From contig JBBDRX010000110.1 of assembly GCA_040905245.1 (NCBI GenBank), positions 1 through 17,216 of the forward strand: a DNA stretch of 17,216 bases, given 5' to 3'. The stretch comes from JBBDRX01 sp040905245. GTDB taxonomy: Bacteria > Bacteroidota > Rhodothermia > Balneolales > Balneolaceae. Below are positions 14,829 through 17,216 of the stretch, piece by piece. The translations under genes and the position numbers were made by a program. Each line of letters opens with the position of its first letter. The stretch's first letter is position 1. The notes beneath the pieces were generated by a model. The model saw only the letters and a list, made by a program, of their open reading frames with translations. It had not been told where the DNA came from and searched no databases.

Positions 14829-15740
14829 TCAGTTCATCTTTGCCTGTGCAGCACTTGTAATCTCGTGGATTTCGTCGGCGGAGATGGTCTCTTTGTTGTT
14901 GCAGAAATGACAGACAACTTCCTGACTCTCGCCGTCCAGTTCCCGGAGCTCCTCATGGGATAGCATGGAGAGGGCAGACAGAAACCGATCCCGGCTGCAT
15001 CGACAGAAGAAATGGATCGGAACCTTGTCAATGACCCGCATCCGGTATGGATCCACAGCGTTCTGCATGATTTCGTCGATGTACTGGCCCTGCTCCAGCA
15101 GTTCCGACACCGGGTTGAACCGTCTCAATCTGTCCTGGAGAGTTTCGATTACCTCTTCTGGAGCGTCCGGCAGGCGCTGCACCAGAATCCCTCCTGCATG
15201 CGTGACCTTGCCACGATCGTCCATTCCGGTATCCAGCAGAACGGCGGACGGGATCTGTTCCGATTGTGTCAGGTAGTGAGCGATATCGGCTGTTACATCT
15301 CCTTTGAACAGCTCAATGGTACTGTGTCTCGGTTCGGCCTCATTGTACAAGGTTTTGGTGACCGTCAGCACCCCGACTCCCAGGCCATCTCCAAGCGTGG
15401 TTGCTTCGTCGCTATAGTCCAGTTCTGCCTGGGGATTGGATACATACCCTCGGATCTCACCGCGCCGGTTGGCTTCGGCGACAACTGAGCCGACGGGCCC
15501 GCTACCTTCCAGAATGACCCGGATGCGTTCGTCTCCTTTCAGTTCGGAAGCGAGCAGCATCGCCGCTGTGAGTGTTCGGCCCAGTAATACGGTGGTGAGA
15601 AGAGAGAGGTGATGCCTCTGCTGTGCGGAACGAACCACTTCGGTTGTTTTGATTCCGGAGATTTTGAAATGACCGTCCACATCAATTCCCTTGTAGAGTC
15701 GGTCCTTGAATCGAATTCGTTCTTTCTTGCGGATAGACAT
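14829..15740 (-). CDS. hslO: Redox-regulated chaperone Hsp33
   Basis: Hsp33 is a cytoplasmic holdase switched on by oxidative unfolding. The 303-aa protein has the N-terminal domain with conserved stretches LLTTVLLGRTLTAAMLLAS, GSGPVGSVVAEANRRGEIRGY and SEQIPSAVLLDTG. The C-terminal zinc switch is intact: C246-R-C248 and C277-HF-C280, matching the CxC and CxxC pattern. Length and order are normal. The start is the ATG at 15740; no Shine-Dalgarno sequence is evident. The gene is divergent from recJ across 285 bp that contain operator-like repeats. Confidence 0.96.
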   Translation of the reverse strand: MSIRKKERIRFKDRLYKGIDVDGHFKISGIKTTEVVRSAQQRHHLSLLTTVLLGRTLTAAMLLASELKGDERIRVILEGSGPVGSVVAEANRRGEIRGYVSNPQAELDYSDEATTLGDGLGVGVLTVTKTLYNEAEPRHSTIELFKGDVTADIAHYLTQSEQIPSAVLLDTGMDDRGKVTHAGGILVQRLPDAPEEVIETLQDRLRRFNPVSELLEQGQYIDEIMQNAVDPYRMRVIDKVPIHFFCRCSRDRFLSALSMLSHEELRELDGESQEVVCHFCNNKETISADEIHEITSAAQAKMN

Positions 15741-15781
15741 AGGGACAGAGTTCTCGAAAAATTCAAATTAGGTACTCTTTT

Positions 15782-15798
15782 GACAGGCCGAACCTCTC
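15782..15798 (+). repeat. Direct repeat copy 1 in hslO-recJ gap
   Basis: GACAGGCCGAACCTCTC here is matched by GACAGGCCGAAACTTTC at 15883-15899. The two share 15 of 17 positions, the first 11 identical, with a start-to-start distance of 101 nt. A paired protein-binding site in a divergent promoter region is one explanation. Confidence 0.45.
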
Positions 15799-15841
15799 GA
15801 ATTTGCCATGGCCGTAATCCAGCACTGAAAGATACGCAGAA

Positions 15842-15858
15842 TGTGAGACTCTCTCACA
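15842..15858. promoter_or_regulatory. Operator-like palindrome between hslO and recJ
   Basis: TGTGAGACTCTCTCACA is a perfect 7-bp inverted repeat around CTC. The outer halves TGTGA and TCACA are those of a CRP/FNR-type site, but they are 7 nt apart rather than 6, so the identity of the binding protein is open. It lies 102 nt from the hslO start and 168 nt from the recJ start, a position suited to an operator of hslO. Confidence 0.4.
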
Positions 15859-15882
15859 GCAGGGGAACTGTGTACGGAAACA

Positions 15883-15899
15883 GACAGGCCGAAACTTTC
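15883..15899 (+). repeat. Direct repeat copy 2 in hslO-recJ gap
   Basis: Second copy of the 17-nt repeat described at 15782-15798, differing at two positions. The palindrome at 15842-15858 lies between the two copies. Confidence 0.45.
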
Positions 15900-16025
15900 T
15901 TGTCGGATTGGAGTGAATTGTTCCACGAGTCTGTTATCTTTTGATTGTTGAACTGAGTCCCCGGATCTGCCCAAAGACGGGGGATTCCGGTCGCCCTTAA
16001 CAGAGAACGTAACCGAGCGAACACT

Positions 16026-17216
16026 ATGGCATTTCGATGGGTCTTCGCAGAACCGGAACAGGATGTATCTGTTCGGACATTGCAGGAGAGCCTCAAGGTC
16101 CCTTTTTCCATTGCCAAATTGCTAACACTCCGTGAAATCGAAACGTTTGACGCAGCACGATTTTTTTTCCGGCCCGGTCTGGAGCTTTTGCACGATCCGT
16201 TCCGTATGAAAGATATGGAGAAGGCGGCAGACCGGCTTTCCAAAGCGATTCGATCGGGGGAAAAGATTCTGGTTTACGGGGATTATGATGTGGACGGGAC
16301 CACAGCGACGGCCTGTATGTTGCTCTTTCTGAGAGAGTTCGGAGTGGAAGCCGAATTTTTTATTCCTCACCGGTTCAAGGATGGGTACGGAATTAATTCG
16401 GACGGTATACAACGTGCGGCGGAGATCGGGGCCGATCTGGTAATTTCCGTGGATTGCGGGATCACGGCGATTGAAGAGGCGAAACTGGCACGGGATCTGG
16501 GAATCGATCTGGTGATTTGCGACCACCATACGGTGGGGAAAGAGCTGCCGGATGCCGTGGCTGTCCTGGATCCCAAACGCCCTGATTGCGACTACCCTTT
16601 TGACGGATTGTCCGGCGCCGGCGTCGCATTCAAGCTGATTCAGGCGACGGTTGACAGGCTGGGACTTGCAGCGGAGATGGCGACCCGATACCTGGATCTG
16701 GTGGCGATATCTACTGCCTCGGATATTGTCCCGGTCGTGGATGAGAATCGTGTTCTCATGCGGTGGGGCCTGGAGCAACTGAACCGGAGTCCCCGGCCCG
16801 GTTTGAAGGCGCTTCTGGAGGTGGTTAAGCAGGAGGGCGCAACCATTACGGGTACAACTATTGTCTTTACTATCGGCCCCCGGATTAATGCAGCCGGAAG
16901 GATGGGGGATGCGGGACTGGCCGTTGAACTGTTGATTTCGAAAGAACCGGAAAGAGCGCAGAGCCTCGCCGGAGAGCTGGAGACGATCAACAGAAAACGG
17001 CGCTCGACGGATAGCCGTACCATGAAAGAGGCGGTTGCGAAACTGGAAAAGGAGTACGATCTCGAAGCGCTCTCCTCAATGGTTCTGCACAATCCGGACT
17101 GGCACCTCGGTGTGATCGGAATTGTAGCATCCCGTCTGGTGGATGCCTATTACCGCCCGGCCATCATGCTCAGTTCTGTGGACGGAAAGATCAAGGGTTC
17201 TGCACGGTCGATCCGG
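16026..17216 (+). CDS. recJ: Single-stranded-DNA-specific exonuclease RecJ (C-terminus beyond window edge)
   Basis: The first 397 codons of RecJ, the 5'-3' single-strand exonuclease of the DHH superfamily used in recombination and repair; full length is usually about 560-580 aa. Metal-binding motifs are in order: VYGDYDVDGTTAT (DYDVDG 86-91), SVDCGI (141-146), CDHHTV (DHH 166-168) and SGAGVAFKL (196-204). Beyond these are GPRINAAGRMGDAGLAVELL and the DHHA1 segment HNPDWHLGVIGIVASRLVD, followed by KGSARSIR at the edge. All catalytic residues visible so far are intact. The start is the ATG at 16026; no clear Shine-Dalgarno sequence is seen. Confidence 0.96.
   Translation, partial: MAFRWVFAEPEQDVSVRTLQESLKVPFSIAKLLTLREIETFDAARFFFRPGLELLHDPFRMKDMEKAADRLSKAIRSGEKILVYGDYDVDGTTATACMLLFLREFGVEAEFFIPHRFKDGYGINSDGIQRAAEIGADLVISVDCGITAIEEAKLARDLGIDLVICDHHTVGKELPDAVAVLDPKRPDCDYPFDGLSGAGVAFKLIQATVDRLGLAAEMATRYLDLVAISTASDIVPVVDENRVLMRWGLEQLNRSPRPGLKALLEVVKQEGATITGTTIVFTIGPRINAAGRMGDAGLAVELLISKEPERAQSLAGELETINRKRRSTDSRTMKEAVAKLEKEYDLEALSSMVLHNPDWHLGVIGIVASRLVDAYYRPAIMLSSVDGKIKGSARSIR

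Larger units (their letters stand above)
15741..16025. other. Divergent hslO-recJ intergenic region
   Basis: 285 bp with no supported gene. It contains the palindrome at 15842-15858 and the near-identical direct repeats at 15782-15798 and 15883-15899. It also contains a short hairpin in the recJ leader: TCCCC (15958-15962) pairing with GGGGA (15980-15984). TTATCTTTTG at 15934-15943 vaguely resembles a Bacteroidota -7 box, but no correctly spaced -33 element was found. Confidence 0.4.

Noticed and set aside
15842..15858. A CRP/FNR binding site
   Set aside because: The half-sites fit (TGTGA and TCACA), but the spacer is 7 nt rather than 6. I kept it only as an unassigned operator-like palindrome.
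1..17216. Mobile element, prophage, defence island, CRISPR array or biosynthetic cluster
   Set aside because: I looked for transposase or integrase motifs, long terminal repeats, regularly spaced repeats, tRNA-like cloverleafs and toxin-antitoxin pairs and found none. The genes are housekeeping with similar composition throughout.

Overview
This 17.2 kb window reads as an ordinary bacterial chromosome segment of moderate GC content. It has about 14 housekeeping or metabolic genes plus two decayed ones. Several traits suggest a marine or saline member of the Bacteroidota / Rhodothermota / Balneolota group. These are a lipoprotein whose acylated Cys is followed by acidic residues, a metzincin-like lipoprotein of a type I associate with that group, and many genes without a clear Shine-Dalgarno sequence. 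The taxonomic placement is an inference, not a measurement. I see no tRNA, rRNA, CRISPR array, insertion sequence, phage gene or toxin-antitoxin module.

Layout, left to right. (1) 1-852, minus: 5' part of a degenerate family-2 glycosyltransferase-like gene that runs off the left edge. (2) 1012-3804, minus: an intact, tightly packed lutA-lutB-lutC operon for L-lactate oxidation. (3) 3809-4727, minus: upstream of lut lie two damaged genes, a fumarylacetoacetate-hydrolase family gene and a sodium:solute symporter. Each keeps a convincing N-terminus and appears to have lost most of its interior. A good intrinsic terminator (4272-4294) separates them. (4) 4953-7521, plus: a DUF72 protein and peptide chain release factor 3 (prfC). 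(5) 7595-8368, minus: a secreted lipoprotein with a metzincin-like zinc-protease signature. (6) 8563-11773, plus: a lipoate cluster with dihydrolipoyl dehydrogenase, lipB and lipA. (7) 11864-13563, plus: plsY and gpsA overlapping by 4 nt, the first steps of phospholipid synthesis. (8) 13650-14782, plus: an AlbA_2/Schlafen-type putative ATP- or nucleic-acid-binding protein and an A-type iron-sulfur carrier with an acidic N-terminal extension. (9) 14829-15740, minus: the redox chaperone Hsp33. (10) 16026 to the right edge, plus: recJ, cut by the window end.

How the genes work together: LipB and LipA build the lipoyl cofactor whose dihydrolipoyl form is re-oxidised by the neighbouring lipoamide dehydrogenase. 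LipA needs [4Fe-4S] clusters, so the A-type carrier a few genes on is a plausible helper. LutABC feeds lactate carbon into pyruvate, the substrate of the lipoylated pyruvate dehydrogenase. The damaged symporter next to lut may once have supplied an organic acid, but its substrate cannot be read from the remnant.

I did not find a clearly new multi-gene system. The observations most worth checking are the paired internal deletions upstream of lut, the unusual zinc-binding signature of the lipoprotein, an operator-like palindrome between hslO and recJ, and a 10-base word that occurs five times in one orientation.
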